A stretch of DNA of 64,000 nucleotides from CAZVGZ01 sp964627605 (GCA_964627605.1 CAZVGZ010000017.1:6740-70739); one strand, 5' to 3'. Counted from the first letter of the stretch, positions 55,052-63,638 are shown. Numbers and translations are program-made. The notes: a model not told the origin generated them from the sequence alone.

Positions 55052-56264
55052 AAAACCGTTGGAGCACCGCCTGGCGTCAGTTTCAAAAGCGATAGATCAG
55101 ATTAGAGCAGGTCATATAGTGATCGTGACTGACGACGAGGACCGAGAGAATGAGGGCGACTTTGTTATGTCCGCCCAAGCCGCTACTCCTGAAGCGGTTA
55201 ATTTCATGATTACACACGGTCGAGGTCTGCTCTGTCTGCCTGCTGAGAAGTCGCGGATGCGGGAGTTGGGTTTGGGCATGATGGTGGAGGATAGCACGGC
55301 GCTTCATGGGACCGCGTTTACTGTGACGATAGACGCCAAGGAAGGCACCACAACTGGCGTTTCTGCGAGCGATAGGGCGGTCACTCTGCGCCGATTCGCC
55401 GACTCTGATGCACGTCCTGAGGATTTTGCTCGGCCAGGGCACGTAAGTCCTTTAGCCGCAGTGAAGGGAGGGGTGCTCGCTAGGCCGGGGCACACCGAGG
55501 CCATAGTCGATATGGCCCGATTGGCTGGCCATGCACCGGTGGGGGTGCTGTGCGAGATACTTTCCCAAGATGGATCCATGGCGCGAGCCCCTGAGCTTCT
55601 TAAGATCGCCGAACAGCATGATCTGCATTTCGTCACCATAAGCGATCTGATTGAGTACCGTCGTCGCAAGGAGATGCTGGTCCGTTTGGTGGAGGAGATA
55701 GAGCTGCCAACTAGGTTCGGTGAGTTCCGTATGCGGCTCTATGAGGACACGATTGATGGCCGCAACCATATGGCGGTGTTCAAAGGTGACTTGTACACCG
55801 ATGCTCCGGTTTTGGTGCGGATGCACAGTCAGTGTATGACTGGCGACGTGTTTGGCAGCGGTCGCTGTGACTGCGGCGATCAGGTTGAAGCGGCGATGGG
55901 CGCGATTGAGACTGAGGGACGCGGTGCGATAATCTATCTGCGCCAGGAGGGCCGTGGAATCGGATTGGCGAACAAGATCAGGGCGTACAAACTACAAGAA
56001 GAGGGTCACGACACCGTCGAGGCGAACCATCAGCTCGGTTTTGCTGGGGATATGCGGGAGTACAGCGCTGGAGCGCAGATTTTGAAGCACATGGGTGTTG
56101 GTTCGGTGCGCCTGATGACGAATAACCCGGCCAAAGTTTTCGGTCTGGAGGGTTACGGTTTTTCGGTCACTGAGCAGGTGCCGATTCAGATCGCTCCCTC
56201 AGCCACCAATCGGCACTACCTGCGCACCAAGAAAGAGAAACTCGGGCACCTACTCGACACCTAA
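55035..56264 (+). CDS. ribBA: DHBP synthase/GTP cyclohydrolase II fusion RibBA
   Basis: A 409-residue fusion. The N-terminal RibB domain has VIVTDDEDRENEGDF and the metal/substrate motifs HGRGLLCLP and RPGHVSPL. The RibA domain starts ~residue 215 and has the zinc-binding GDVFGSGRCDCGDQ, LRQEGRGIGLANKIRAY and the C-terminal LMTNNPAKVFGLEGYG. It supplies both substrates of the pathway. ATG 55035 is preferred over 54987 since MQELSEK leads directly into the fold. ribH (lumazine synthase), which often follows, is not present; a short GC-rich gap and convergent rplS come next. Confidence 0.96.
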   Translation: MQELSEKPLEHRLASVSKAIDQIRAGHIVIVTDDEDRENEGDFVMSAQAATPEAVNFMITHGRGLLCLPAEKSRMRELGLGMMVEDSTALHGTAFTVTIDAKEGTTTGVSASDRAVTLRRFADSDARPEDFARPGHVSPLAAVKGGVLARPGHTEAIVDMARLAGHAPVGVLCEILSQDGSMARAPELLKIAEQHDLHFVTISDLIEYRRRKEMLVRLVEEIELPTRFGEFRMRLYEDTIDGRNHMAVFKGDLYTDAPVLVRMHSQCMTGDVFGSGRCDCGDQVEAAMGAIETEGRGAIIYLRQEGRGIGLANKIRAYKLQEEGHDTVEANHQLGFAGDMREYSAGAQILKHMGVGSVRLMTNNPAKVFGLEGYGFSVTEQVPIQIAPSATNRHYLRTKKEKLGHLLDT

Positions 56265-56331
56265 ACCTGAACCGCACCGCCCGACCCCGACGCGACCTAG
56301 GTTGCCAGGCAGACCCGACTCAGCCAAGCTT

Positions 56332-56715
56332 TCAGCTTTCGTCTGAATCTGTCCCTTTACGGACCTGCGGCCTTTTCTCTGCGATGCGCGTCGCACGTTT
56401 GCCTTTGAGGCCCCTCAGATAGTAGAGCTTGCTGCGACGAACACGCCCTTTGCGAGTGACGTCTATCTGAGCGATTCGCGGCGAATGCAGTGGGAACACA
56501 CGCTCTACTCCGAATCCGTCGGTCACCTTGCGGACGGTAAAAGCCGAATCAACGCCAGCACTGCCTCGGCGACTTATGCAGACGCCCTCAAATATCTGAA
56601 TTCTTTCGGTTTCACCTTCAACGATCCGCGTATGTACGGCGATCGTGTCTCCAGGTTCAAATTCGGGAATGTCGTCCTTTAGTTGACCCATTCCTACCGC
56701 ATCTACCAGGTTCAT
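56332..56715 (-). CDS. rplS: Ribosomal protein L19
   Basis: A 127-residue L19 with FEPGDTIAVHTRIVEGETERIQ, GVCISRRGSAGVDSAFTVRKV, GVERVFPLHSPRIAQIDV and GRVRRSKLYYLRGLKGKRATRI. It lies at the subunit interface. It has a ~12-residue acidic/Lys-rich tail after the conserved core. It is the last gene of the ffh-rpsP-rimM-trmD-rplS unit, 54 bases after trmD, with a hairpin in the gap. Confidence 0.97.
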   Translation of the reverse strand: MNLVDAVGMGQLKDDIPEFEPGDTIAVHTRIVEGETERIQIFEGVCISRRGSAGVDSAFTVRKVTDGFGVERVFPLHSPRIAQIDVTRKGRVRRSKLYYLRGLKGKRATRIAEKRPQVRKGTDSDES

Positions 56716-56741
56716 CTGTTTCCTCCAATTGATCGACCTCG

Positions 56742-56760
56742 ACTGGAGAGAATCTCCAGT
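56742..56760. other. Perfect 8-bp hairpin between trmD and rplS
   Basis: ACTGGAGA and TCTCCAGT enclose a three-base loop. On the plus strand it is followed by GGGTTTTTG, giving a terminator look, but the operon runs on the minus strand, where no T-run follows. It might terminate antisense or readthrough transcripts, or be a processing or autoregulatory structure before rplS. Confidence 0.5.
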
Positions 56761-56769
56761 GGGTTTTTG

Positions 56770-57498
56770 TCAAGAATCGTTTTCAGTTGTGGCTGGTGAA
56801 CCGCCTAAAGTCTGTTTCTGCTGCCGCAACAAAAGGTCTGGACGACGCTGCTCAGTGCGGCTGCGGGCTGCTTCCTGTCGCCACTGTTCGATAGCTGCAT
56901 GGTCTCCGCTCAAAAGCTCTGTGGGAACGTCGGTGCCCTCAAACTGTTGAGGCTTAGCGTACCACGGGCAGTCGAGCAAGTCGTTTTGAAATGAGTCATC
57001 CGATGCAGACTGAAAATCGCCGAGCACTCCTGGAATCAAACGTACTACCGAATCTATAAGAACCAGAGCTGGCAACTCTCCGCCTGTAACGACGTAATCT
57101 CCGATCGAGACCTCTTCGTCAACGTATTTTTCTCGAATCCGTTCATCTATCCCTCGGTAGTGACCGCACAGCAAAATCAGATGTGGCGCCAGCGACAATC
57201 GATTCGCTGTTGATTGGCTGAGCGGCGATCCGTCGGCACTGAGATAGATCACTCTTCCGCGCCCATGGCCGCTCTGAACGGATCTTATTCCATCTGCCAG
57301 CGGTTGTGCCATCAAAACCATTCCGCCGCCACCGCCATACGGGGTATGGTCAACCGTGCCGTGCTTGTCCACCGCCCACTGTCTAATATCGTGAACGCGG
57401 GTGGACAGATGCTCCATCGTCTGCGCTCGACCCATCATGCTCTCGGTCAATGGACCGTCGAACATTTTGGGGAACAGTGTCAGGACATCGATTTCCAT
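56770..57498 (-). CDS. trmD: tRNA (guanine37-N1)-methyltransferase
   Basis: A 242-residue SPOUT methyltransferase with MEIDVLTLFPKMF at the start, DHTPYGGGGGMVLM, the knot motifs LLCGHYRGIDERI and SIGDYVVTGGELPALVLID. It makes m1G37 to prevent frameshifting. It sits in the canonical order between rimM and rplS, 24 bases after rimM. C-terminal helix PDLLLRQQ is as usual. Confidence 0.97.
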   Translation of the reverse strand: MEIDVLTLFPKMFDGPLTESMMGRAQTMEHLSTRVHDIRQWAVDKHGTVDHTPYGGGGGMVLMAQPLADGIRSVQSGHGRGRVIYLSADGSPLSQSTANRLSLAPHLILLCGHYRGIDERIREKYVDEEVSIGDYVVTGGELPALVLIDSVVRLIPGVLGDFQSASDDSFQNDLLDCPWYAKPQQFEGTDVPTELLSGDHAAIEQWRQEAARSRTEQRRPDLLLRQQKQTLGGSPATTENDS

Positions 57499-57522
57499 CG
57501 CCTGCGCCGGTTTGCTCCAGAA

Positions 57523-58044
57523 TCAGTAGTCGAGCAATCCCGGCAGAACATCTATGTGCACAACCCCTGCCTCTAAGTCCACCTGCCGGATCACATCGCC
57601 AACAAACGGTATCTCATGTTTTTTGCGCTGCTCGGTCACTACTATCAAAACGTCACTGGCGGGATAGCGGACGACCTCTTCGACCACTCCCAAAACAGAA
57701 CCATCGGTCTCCACGCGTAGACCTATCAGGTCGGCGTGGTGGTAGGTGTCGTCGGGCAGTTCGGGGCCTTGGTTTCGATCGACCTCGACTGCCGCTCCGC
57801 TGTTCGCCTTCACCGCTTCAGGTGTATCAATACCCGTGACCTTAATACCAACGGCGTTTCCCAAAGCTCGCACACGTTCGGCAGTGAACTGCGTCGAAAC
57901 ACCTGCCTTCGTCGTCAGGACGATCGTATCAAGGTCAAAGAAACGCTCCGGGAAATCCGTCGTTGGGATTACCCGAATTTCGCCCTTGACGCCGTGTGGT
58001 CGCTGGACCCGACCAATGGTTACTCGGTCGGAGTTTTCAGTCAC
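57523..58044 (-). CDS. rimM: Ribosome maturation factor RimM
   Basis: A 173-residue RimM with the N-terminal barrel IGRVQRPHGVKGEIRV and the PRC barrel including YHHADLIGLRVETDG, LGVVEEV and ALIPFV-like HEIPFVGDVIRQVDLEAGVVHIDVLPGLLD. It assists 30S head maturation with S19. It starts five bases after the rpsP stop, as in most bacteria. Confidence 0.95.
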   Translation of the reverse strand: MTENSDRVTIGRVQRPHGVKGEIRVIPTTDFPERFFDLDTIVLTTKAGVSTQFTAERVRALGNAVGIKVTGIDTPEAVKANSGAAVEVDRNQGPELPDDTYHHADLIGLRVETDGSVLGVVEEVVRYPASDVLIVVTEQRKKHEIPFVGDVIRQVDLEAGVVHIDVLPGLLDY

Positions 58045-58049
58045 CAGCC

Positions 58050-58511
58050 CTACTCGGTGCTCTCGTCAGCGGTTTCGTCGCTGGCATCTGCAGAGGCTTC
58101 AGCCACAGCGTCATCAGCGGGCTCTTTGGCTTCAGGCTCTGCCGCTGCCTCCGCCACTTCCTCGACCGCCTCCTCAGCAACAGGCTCCTCAGCAACAGGC
58201 TCCTCAGCAACAGGCTCCTCAGCAACGGGTTCAACTACTGTCGGCACCGGCTCGCGATCGGCATGGCGCTTGAGAATCCCCTCGTTCTTGAGGAGTGTGC
58301 GGACGGTATCCGAAGGTGTCACACCTTTGTCGAGCCAGGCGCGGATCTTCTCCTCGTCCAGCTTAACGACCGCAGGGTCTTTGATCGGATTGAAATAGCC
58401 CATCTGCTCGATGAACCTTCCGTCACGTGGCGCGAGGGAGTCTGCTACGACCACCCTGTAGAACGGCTTCTTTTTGGCGCCCTGCCGTCTTAGGCGCATA
58501 ACGGTTGCCAC
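58050..58511 (-). CDS. rpsP: Ribosomal protein S16 with long acidic C-terminal extension
   Basis: Residues 1-86 are a normal S16: MRLRRQGAKKKPFYRVVVADS, RDGRFIEQMGYFNP and DKGVTPSDTVRTLLKNEGI. Residues 87-153 are an Ala/Glu/Pro-rich low-complexity tail, opening with several PVAEE units and ending DASDETADESTE. The tail nearly doubles the protein and is strongly acidic, unlike the rRNA-binding core. Such tails occur on S16 in several phyla and are not known to be essential. The repeat units are also visible at DNA level. Confidence 0.95.
   Translation of the reverse strand: MATVMRLRRQGAKKKPFYRVVVADSLAPRDGRFIEQMGYFNPIKDPAVVKLDEEKIRAWLDKGVTPSDTVRTLLKNEGILKRHADREPVPTVVEPVAEEPVAEEPVAEEPVAEEAVEEVAEAAAEPEAKEPADDAVAEASADASDETADESTE
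58171..58230 (-). repeat. Tandem 15-bp repeat inside rpsP (four units)
   Basis: On the plus strand the unit TCCTCAGCAACAGGC occurs three times in perfect tandem (58171-58215) and once with two changes (58216-58230). It encodes the PVAEE repeats of the S16 tail. Perfect identity at DNA level suggests recent slippage expansion. Confidence 0.9.
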
Positions 58512-58537
58512 CGGTGATTATCCTCCGCGTATCAGCG

Positions 58538-59887
58538 TCAAAACTTGAGCCGGGCCACAGGTTTGGGACCTCGGCGTCCTTTTTTGCCCGGACCCTTATT
58601 CTGACCTTGGTCGGGCGCTTTCATCATTTTGCGCATCATATCGAACTGCTTCAAAAGCCTGTTGATCTCCTGGACCGACGTGCCGCTGCCTCTTGCTATC
58701 CGCTTTCTTCGGCTGCCGTCGATCACCCTCGGCGTATGTCGTTCTTGGGGGGTCATAGAGCAGATAATGGCTTCAACAGGCTTGAACGCGCCGTCGTCCA
58801 GATCCATGTCTTTTATCTGTTTCCCCATACCTGGAATCATTCCAAGCATCTGATCCGGCGGACCCATCTTCTTTACCTGATCCAGCTGCACCAGGAAATC
58901 ATCGAGCGTAAACGTCTGAGTGCGTAGTTTGCGCTCAATTTGCGCAGCCTGGTCTTCGTCAAACACCTCTTGCGCACGTTCAACCAGAGTAACAACGTCA
59001 CCCATGCCCAAAATTCGCGAAGCCATTCGCGATGGGTGGAACGGTTCTAAGTCGCCTAGCTTCTCGCCAACCGACAGAAACTTGATCGGCACCTGAGTCG
59101 ATTGGCAGATCGACAGTGCCGCTCCACCGCGGGCGTCACCGTCCATTTTGGTCAGTAATACACCGCCCAATGTCAGGCGCTCTGAAAAATCTCTCGCAAC
59201 GTCCACTGCGACCTGACCGGTCATCCCGTCGGCGACAAGCAGTATCTCGTGCGGCTTGGTGCTAGACTCGATATGGTCCAACTCAGCCATCATCTCGTCG
59301 TCTATGTTAAGCCGCCCGGCGGTATCCAAAATAACCAGGTCTCGTCCGGTGCGCCTTGCCTCAGCGACCCCGTCTCGGCATATCACCACAGGATCGTCTG
59401 TATCGCCCGAAAAGACAGGCACCTCAATCTGTTCGCCGACAATTTTGAGCTGTTCTATCGCCGCTGGTCGGTAGACATCCGCTGCCACCAGCATTGGAAA
59501 ACGACCACGTCCACTAAAGTGCTGCGCGAGCTTGCCTGCTGCGGTAGTCTTTCCGGCCCCTTGGAGACCAACCAACATTAATACTACCGGTGGCTGGCCA
59601 GACAAATCAGTGTCCTCAGTCCTACCGCCTAACAGGCCCACCATCTCATCGTGAACAATTTTGACGACCATCTCGCCAGGCTGAATGCTCGACAACACCT
59701 CGCTGCCCAACGCTCGTTTTTCTATCGACTGGCAGAACGCTTTGGCGATTTTGAACCCGACATCGGCTTCTAGGAGCGCCTTGCGGACCTCCTTCATCGC
59801 CTGCTTTAGATGTCGCTCGCCGAGGGTGCCCTGCCCCCTCAAACGTCGAAATATGCCGTCAAACTTTAGACTCAGATCTTCGAACAT
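58538..59887 (-). CDS. ffh: Signal recognition particle protein Ffh
   Basis: A 449-residue SRP54 GTPase. The N domain leads to the G domain with the P-loop GLQGAGKTTAAGKLA, DVYRPAAIEQL, the DTAGR motif in VILDTAGRLNID and TKMDGDARGGAALS. The M domain has IPGMGKQIKDM, RKRIARGSGTSVQEINRLLKQF and a methionine-rich run MMRKMM, followed by a basic tail. It binds signal sequences and 4.5S RNA and delivers ribosomes to FtsY. It is the first gene of the ribosomal-protein operon; rpsP follows by 26 bases. Confidence 0.97.
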   Translation of the reverse strand: MFEDLSLKFDGIFRRLRGQGTLGERHLKQAMKEVRKALLEADVGFKIAKAFCQSIEKRALGSEVLSSIQPGEMVVKIVHDEMVGLLGGRTEDTDLSGQPPVVLMLVGLQGAGKTTAAGKLAQHFSGRGRFPMLVAADVYRPAAIEQLKIVGEQIEVPVFSGDTDDPVVICRDGVAEARRTGRDLVILDTAGRLNIDDEMMAELDHIESSTKPHEILLVADGMTGQVAVDVARDFSERLTLGGVLLTKMDGDARGGAALSICQSTQVPIKFLSVGEKLGDLEPFHPSRMASRILGMGDVVTLVERAQEVFDEDQAAQIERKLRTQTFTLDDFLVQLDQVKKMGPPDQMLGMIPGMGKQIKDMDLDDGAFKPVEAIICSMTPQERHTPRVIDGSRRKRIARGSGTSVQEINRLLKQFDMMRKMMKAPDQGQNKGPGKKGRRGPKPVARLKF

Positions 59888-60236
59888 GAACAGCCCTGGT
59901 GTGCCAAAAAAGAGACAGAAACATTAGAAAATAGCAAGAAATTCGGTGAGCTACAATGGATAAGCGATGTTTGGGGGATGTCATTCGGGAGTTTAGCAGG
60001 TTTTGCGAGGCATCCGATCATACCGGTTGACAAGCCTTCACAGCGAATAGTGACCTCTATTAGATCCGAAACAAATCAAAATGGTATTTGCAGTTTCTGT
60101 GTCAGGTAAACGTGCCCACTTTATCGAATCCCCACCGTATTACTTAAATAGCGTGACGTTAGCAGATGCCCAATAATCTCCCAGGGTTTCTCTGGCCGCC
60201 AGTTTCTGTAGCGTCGTGTTCCGATGTAGGTGCGGT
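59888..60236. other. Intergenic region upstream of ffh, nothing recognised
   Basis: 349 bases between the ffh start and the end of the small membrane protein gene. It should hold the leftward promoter of the ffh operon. I find no tRNA, 4.5S RNA or coding sequence in it. Confidence 0.5.
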
Positions 60237-60623
60237 CTATGATCGAGCCGCTCGCTCTGCGACAATCCCAACAGGTACGCTCATTGCCGGAATGGCCAGG
60301 TACCTCAAACCGATCTCTGCGACCCACACCCCCAGAGACATTCCAGACATCGGCAGCAACACCAGGATATCGAGGATGCAGTTGGCTAACAGCAGTACCA
60401 AACCGATGGCAATGGACTCTTTGAGGTAATCGATTTCAACCGATTTGAAATACCACACAAGGAGAGCCGCTGCGGTGAAGGTTCCAACCACAATCATGAT
60501 GCTTTTGAATAGAATCTTGTCAATCGCGAGGCCCCCGTCCGGCGAAAAAAAGAACATTGCGGCTACAAACGGTACCGCCCACGAAAGCACGCCGAAACGG
60601 ACCAACCGTAGTGTTGTCTTCAT
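60237..60623 (-). CDS. Small membrane protein, four predicted TM segments
   Basis: A 128-residue hydrophobic protein. Segments are visible at ~8-25 (GVLSWAVPFVAAMFFF), ~42-60 (IMIVVGTFTAAALLVWY), ~72-92 (SIAIGLVLLLANCILDILVLL) and ~98-122. I do not recognise the family. Its start overlaps the rpe stop by four bases (ATGA type), so it is translated with rpe. A transporter subunit or a DoxX/YbgC-like small membrane protein are possible but unproven. Confidence 0.65.
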   Translation of the reverse strand: MKTTLRLVRFGVLSWAVPFVAAMFFFSPDGGLAIDKILFKSIMIVVGTFTAAALLVWYFKSVEIDYLKESIAIGLVLLLANCILDILVLLPMSGMSLGVWVAEIGLRYLAIPAMSVPVGIVAERAARS

Positions 60624-61324
60624 GTGGAGATCTCCGAGAACGAGTTATTGTCGGCTATGTTTTTGGGGTTCTTCAGCGACGAGATCGCGGCCTTGGGGTC
60701 TTTAGCACCGAAAACGGCTGTGCCAGCTACCATCACATTCACACCTGCATCCACCACCGCTCCCGCAATATCAGAGGAGATGCCGCCATCCACTTCAATG
60801 AAGGTGCTGTTCCCTGACTTGCTGATCGCCTTATTGAGCCCAGCGATTTTCGCTATCGATTCCGGCATAAAGCTCTGCCCTCCAAACCCGGGCTCCACTG
60901 ACATTACGAGCGCCAAATCCAGTTGGGGCAGGTGAGGGTAGAGCGCGTCTGCTGGAGTAGCAGGTTTTACCGATGCGCCAGCTTTCATACCCAAGCGTTG
61001 CACTATGTCTATGGCCTCACCGGTGTCGTCCACAGCTTCGACATGGAAAGTAAACCAATCGGTGCCTGCGTCGGCGAATTGCGGTGCATATCCCACAGGA
61101 TCGGCGATCATCAGATGAACGTCCAAAGACAATGATGTCACTTTGCGGATCGCTGCGACCACCGGGGCGCCAAACGTGATGTTGGGCACAAAATGCCCGT
61201 CCATTATGTCGAGATGAAGCCAGTCAGCACCAGCCTCTTCGATCATGGCGACCTGATCGGCGAGGTTGGCGAAATCGGCGGACAGGAGGGACGGCGATAT
61301 CAGAATCGGAGATGGGTTGGCCAT
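60620..61324 (-). CDS. rpe: Ribulose-phosphate 3-epimerase
   Basis: A 234-residue TIM barrel with ISPSLLSADFANL, the metal ligands in LHLDIMDGHFVPN and LDVHLM, VMSVEPGFGGQSF and the phosphate loops VDGGISSD and VAGTAVF. It interconverts ribulose- and xylulose-5-phosphate in the pentose phosphate pathway. No clear ribosome site precedes the ATG. It lies divergent from glnA, sharing a 427-base control region. Confidence 0.96.
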   Translation of the reverse strand: MANPSPILISPSLLSADFANLADQVAMIEEAGADWLHLDIMDGHFVPNITFGAPVVAAIRKVTSLSLDVHLMIADPVGYAPQFADAGTDWFTFHVEAVDDTGEAIDIVQRLGMKAGASVKPATPADALYPHLPQLDLALVMSVEPGFGGQSFMPESIAKIAGLNKAISKSGNSTFIEVDGGISSDIAGAVVDAGVNVMVAGTAVFGAKDPKAAISSLKNPKNIADNNSFSEIST

Positions 61325-61608
61325 AGTCTATCTACTCAGTGGCGTGGGTTCTTGCGTAGGGGTGCAGACACAAATATACCGATTTTAGTTTACATCAGAC
61401 TGCGGGTTGCTGTATTTATGCTGTGGCATCGAGCACAATGCTCATAGAATACTTCCGTTCTGCGACGATTCACGGATTGAGGTCACCTCGCAACACAGTT
61501 GCGGGTCGATCTCCAGCGAATCCAGCATAATCACCGATGCTGTCGATGTTACCAGACTTCCTCAGTCGATCAGTGAGACAAGAGTGAGAGTCAAAATATC
61601 TGTTTACC

Positions 61609-61624
61609 TGGATTATACATTGCT
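61609..61624 (+). promoter_or_regulatory. Candidate sigma-54 promoter of glnA
   Basis: TGGATTATACATTGCT has the GG-N10-GC spacing of -24/-12 elements and matches TGGCAC-N5-TTGCW in most positions. glnA is a classical sigma-54 target. The same stretch contains TTATACAT, which could instead serve as a sigma-70 -10 box. Evidence is motif only. Confidence 0.35.
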
Positions 61625-61663
61625 GCAACCAGGTTGAAATCTCATCCCGCTAAGTTTTCAATG

Positions 61664-61685
61664 TGCTCCGGTAGGTGCCGGAGCA
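61664..61685 (+). promoter_or_regulatory. Hairpin in the glnA leader
   Basis: TGCTCCGG and CCGGAGCA form an 8-bp stem with a six-base loop, about 65 bases before the glnA start. No T-run follows, so it is not an intrinsic terminator. It may stabilise the leader or bind a regulator. Confidence 0.45.
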
Positions 61686-61751
61686 TGGCGGATGGGGAGT
61701 CTAACCACTTTGTCCGTGTGATAAGGAGCCACCAGATAAGGAGCGATGACC

Positions 61752-63170
61752 ATGAGCCGGTCCCCGCAAGAAGTACTTAAGATGGCAAAAGAAAACGATA
61801 TCCAGGTGTTGGATGTCAAATTCATCGACTTTCCAGGCATGTGGCAGCATTTTAGCCTGCCCATCGGCGAGCTTGACGAAGACGTCTTTGAGGACGGCTA
61901 TGGGTTCGATGGCTCATCTATCAGAGGCTGGCAGGCGATTAACGAATCTGACATGTTGGTGGTGCCTGATCCTGATACCGCATTTATCGACCCGTTCTGT
62001 CAGCACCCGACGCTGTCAATGATCTGCGATATAGTGGATCCGATCACCCGCGAGAGATATACTCGCAGTCCGCGCAACGTGGCTAAGAAAGCTGAAGCCT
62101 ATCTCAAATCGACTGGAATCGCTGATACGGCGCAAGTGGGTCCAGAGGCCGAGTTTTTCATCTTTGACGATGTTCGCTATGAGCAGACCGCCAACTCAGG
62201 CTTCTACTCGGTCGATTCGGTGGAAGGCGCCTGGAATACAGGGCGTGACGAAGGTCCGAACCTTGGCTACAAACCGAGGCACAAAGAGGGATATTTCCCG
62301 GTTGCACCAACGGACAAATTCCAGGACCTGCGCTCGGAAATGATGTTGACGCTCATTGATGTCGGTATCGACATAGAGGTGCAGCATCACGAAGTGGGTA
62401 CCGCTGGGCAGGCGGAGATCGACATGCGATTCGGCCCTCTGGTCCAGACGTGCGACAACCTCCTTCTGTACAAATACGTGACAAAGAATGTCGCATTGCA
62501 GCATGGTCGGACGGTGACGTTCATGCCCAAACCTGTGTTTGGTGACAACGGCTCCGGGATGCATACGCATATCTCGCTCTGGAATGGCGACGAGCCGCTG
62601 TTCGCTGGCTCTGGGTATGCTGGCCTTAGTGAGATGGCGCTTCATTTCATGGGCGGCATATTGGCGCACGCTCCGGCTCTAATCGCGCTTACCAACCCGA
62701 CTACCAACTCCTACAAGAGGCTGGTGCCTGGCTATGAAGCCCCGGTGAACCTAGCGTATTCGCAGCGCAACAGGAGCGCGGCTCTTCGGATTCCGATGTA
62801 CTCCACGTCGCCGAAGTCCAAACGGATTGAGTTCAGGTGCCCGGACCCGTCGTGCAACCCATATCTGGCGTTTCCGGCCCTTCTGATGGCTGGGCTCGAT
62901 GGCATTCAGAACCGCCTCGATCCAGGCGAGCCATTGGACAAAGACCTCTACGATCTGGCACCAGAGGAGTTGGCATTGGTCCCCACAACACCTGGGTCGC
63001 TTGATGAAGCTCTGACCGCTCTGGAGGACGATCACGAGTTTCTCCTAAAGGGCGATGTATTCACCGAAGACGTTATCTCGGTTTGGATTCAGTACAAGCG
63101 GGAAAACGAGGTGGATGCATTGAGACAGAGGCCGCATCCTTACGAGTTCGAGATGTACTACGACATTTAG
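61752..63170 (+). CDS. glnA: Glutamine synthetase type I
   Basis: A 472-residue GSI-type dodecameric enzyme making glutamine from glutamate, ammonia and ATP. Motifs: DGSSIRGW, PEAEFFIFDD, the ammonia/glutamate site GQAEIDMRFG, KPVFGDNGSGMHTH, the latch NPTTNSYKRLVPGYEAPV, and EFRCPDPSCNPYLAF. Tyr in DKDLYDLAPEE matches the Tyr397 adenylylation site of beta-type enzymes, so control by GlnE is probable. Of two ATGs, 61752 lies eight bases from AAGGAG and is preferred over 61746. glnB follows past a terminator. Confidence 0.97.
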   Translation: MSRSPQEVLKMAKENDIQVLDVKFIDFPGMWQHFSLPIGELDEDVFEDGYGFDGSSIRGWQAINESDMLVVPDPDTAFIDPFCQHPTLSMICDIVDPITRERYTRSPRNVAKKAEAYLKSTGIADTAQVGPEAEFFIFDDVRYEQTANSGFYSVDSVEGAWNTGRDEGPNLGYKPRHKEGYFPVAPTDKFQDLRSEMMLTLIDVGIDIEVQHHEVGTAGQAEIDMRFGPLVQTCDNLLLYKYVTKNVALQHGRTVTFMPKPVFGDNGSGMHTHISLWNGDEPLFAGSGYAGLSEMALHFMGGILAHAPALIALTNPTTNSYKRLVPGYEAPVNLAYSQRNRSAALRIPMYSTSPKSKRIEFRCPDPSCNPYLAFPALLMAGLDGIQNRLDPGEPLDKDLYDLAPEELALVPTTPGSLDEALTALEDDHEFLLKGDVFTEDVISVWIQYKRENEVDALRQRPHPYEFEMYYDI

Positions 63171-63197
63171 GCTCGAAAATGGCATTGTTACGATGTG

Positions 63198-63235
63198 GGG
63201 CGCCGGGCCAAAAACGGCCAGGCGCCCTATTTTTT
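63198..63235 (+). terminator. Intrinsic terminator between glnA and glnB
   Basis: GGGCGCC-G-GGCC and GGCC-A-GGCGCCC form a long GC stem around AAAAAC, followed by TATTTTTT. It is a strong rho-independent terminator 27 bases after glnA. glnB begins only 65 bases further on, so either it has its own promoter or it relies on partial read-through. Confidence 0.9.
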
Positions 63236-63299
63236 CGCAGGTCGGCTTGGCGAAGCGACCAGGTTGGCCCACGAAGCGTCAATTGGGCGGGAGAACGCA

Positions 63300-63638
63300 A
63301 TGAAGAAGATAGAGGCGGTGGTCAAACCTTACGTAGTTGAAGATGTGAAGAAGGCTCTGACCGAGGTGGGGGTGACGGGGATGTCGGTTGTTGAAGTGAA
63401 GGGCTTTGGGCGGCAGAAGGATCACGCCGAGCTGTATCGGGGTAGTGAATATCAGGTCGATTTTCTTCCAAAAGTTAAACTCGAAATTGTGATACCCGAT
63501 CGGATGCTCGATGAGGTGATTCGCGCAGTCGGCAGGTCGGCCAAGACCGGGAAAATAGGTGATGGTAAAGTGTTTGTGCTTCCAGTCGAGGAGGCGATGC
63601 GGATCCGCACCGGTGAGACAGGCGAAGACAGTCTCTGA
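63300..63638 (+). CDS. glnB: Nitrogen regulatory protein PII
   Basis: A 112-residue PII protein, exactly the usual length when started at ATG 63300 (GGGAG six bases before). It opens MKKIEAVVKPYVVEDVKKAL and has the T-loop YRGSEYQVDFLPK with Tyr51, the uridylylation site, and the B- and C-loop motifs GKIGDGKVFVLPVEEAMRIRTGE. It senses 2-oxoglutarate and ATP/ADP and controls GlnE, NtrB and others. Adjacency to glnA is typical. Lacking an amtB neighbour, it is called GlnB rather than GlnK. Confidence 0.96.
   Translation: MKKIEAVVKPYVVEDVKKALTEVGVTGMSVVEVKGFGRQKDHAELYRGSEYQVDFLPKVKLEIVIPDRMLDEVIRAVGRSAKTGKIGDGKVFVLPVEEAMRIRTGETGEDSL

Larger units (their letters stand above)
61325..61751. other. 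Long control region between rpe and glnA
   Basis: 427 bases with no coding signal. Towards glnA it carries a sigma-54-like promoter candidate, a strong hairpin and two copies of ATAAGGAGC, of which the second contains the ribosome site for glnA (AAGGAG, 61738-61743). The remainder is AT-richer than the genes around it. No known glutamine or other riboswitch was recognised. Confidence 0.55.

Noticed and set aside
58171..58230. CRISPR-like repeat
   Set aside because: Units are directly adjacent without spacers and keep the S16 reading frame.
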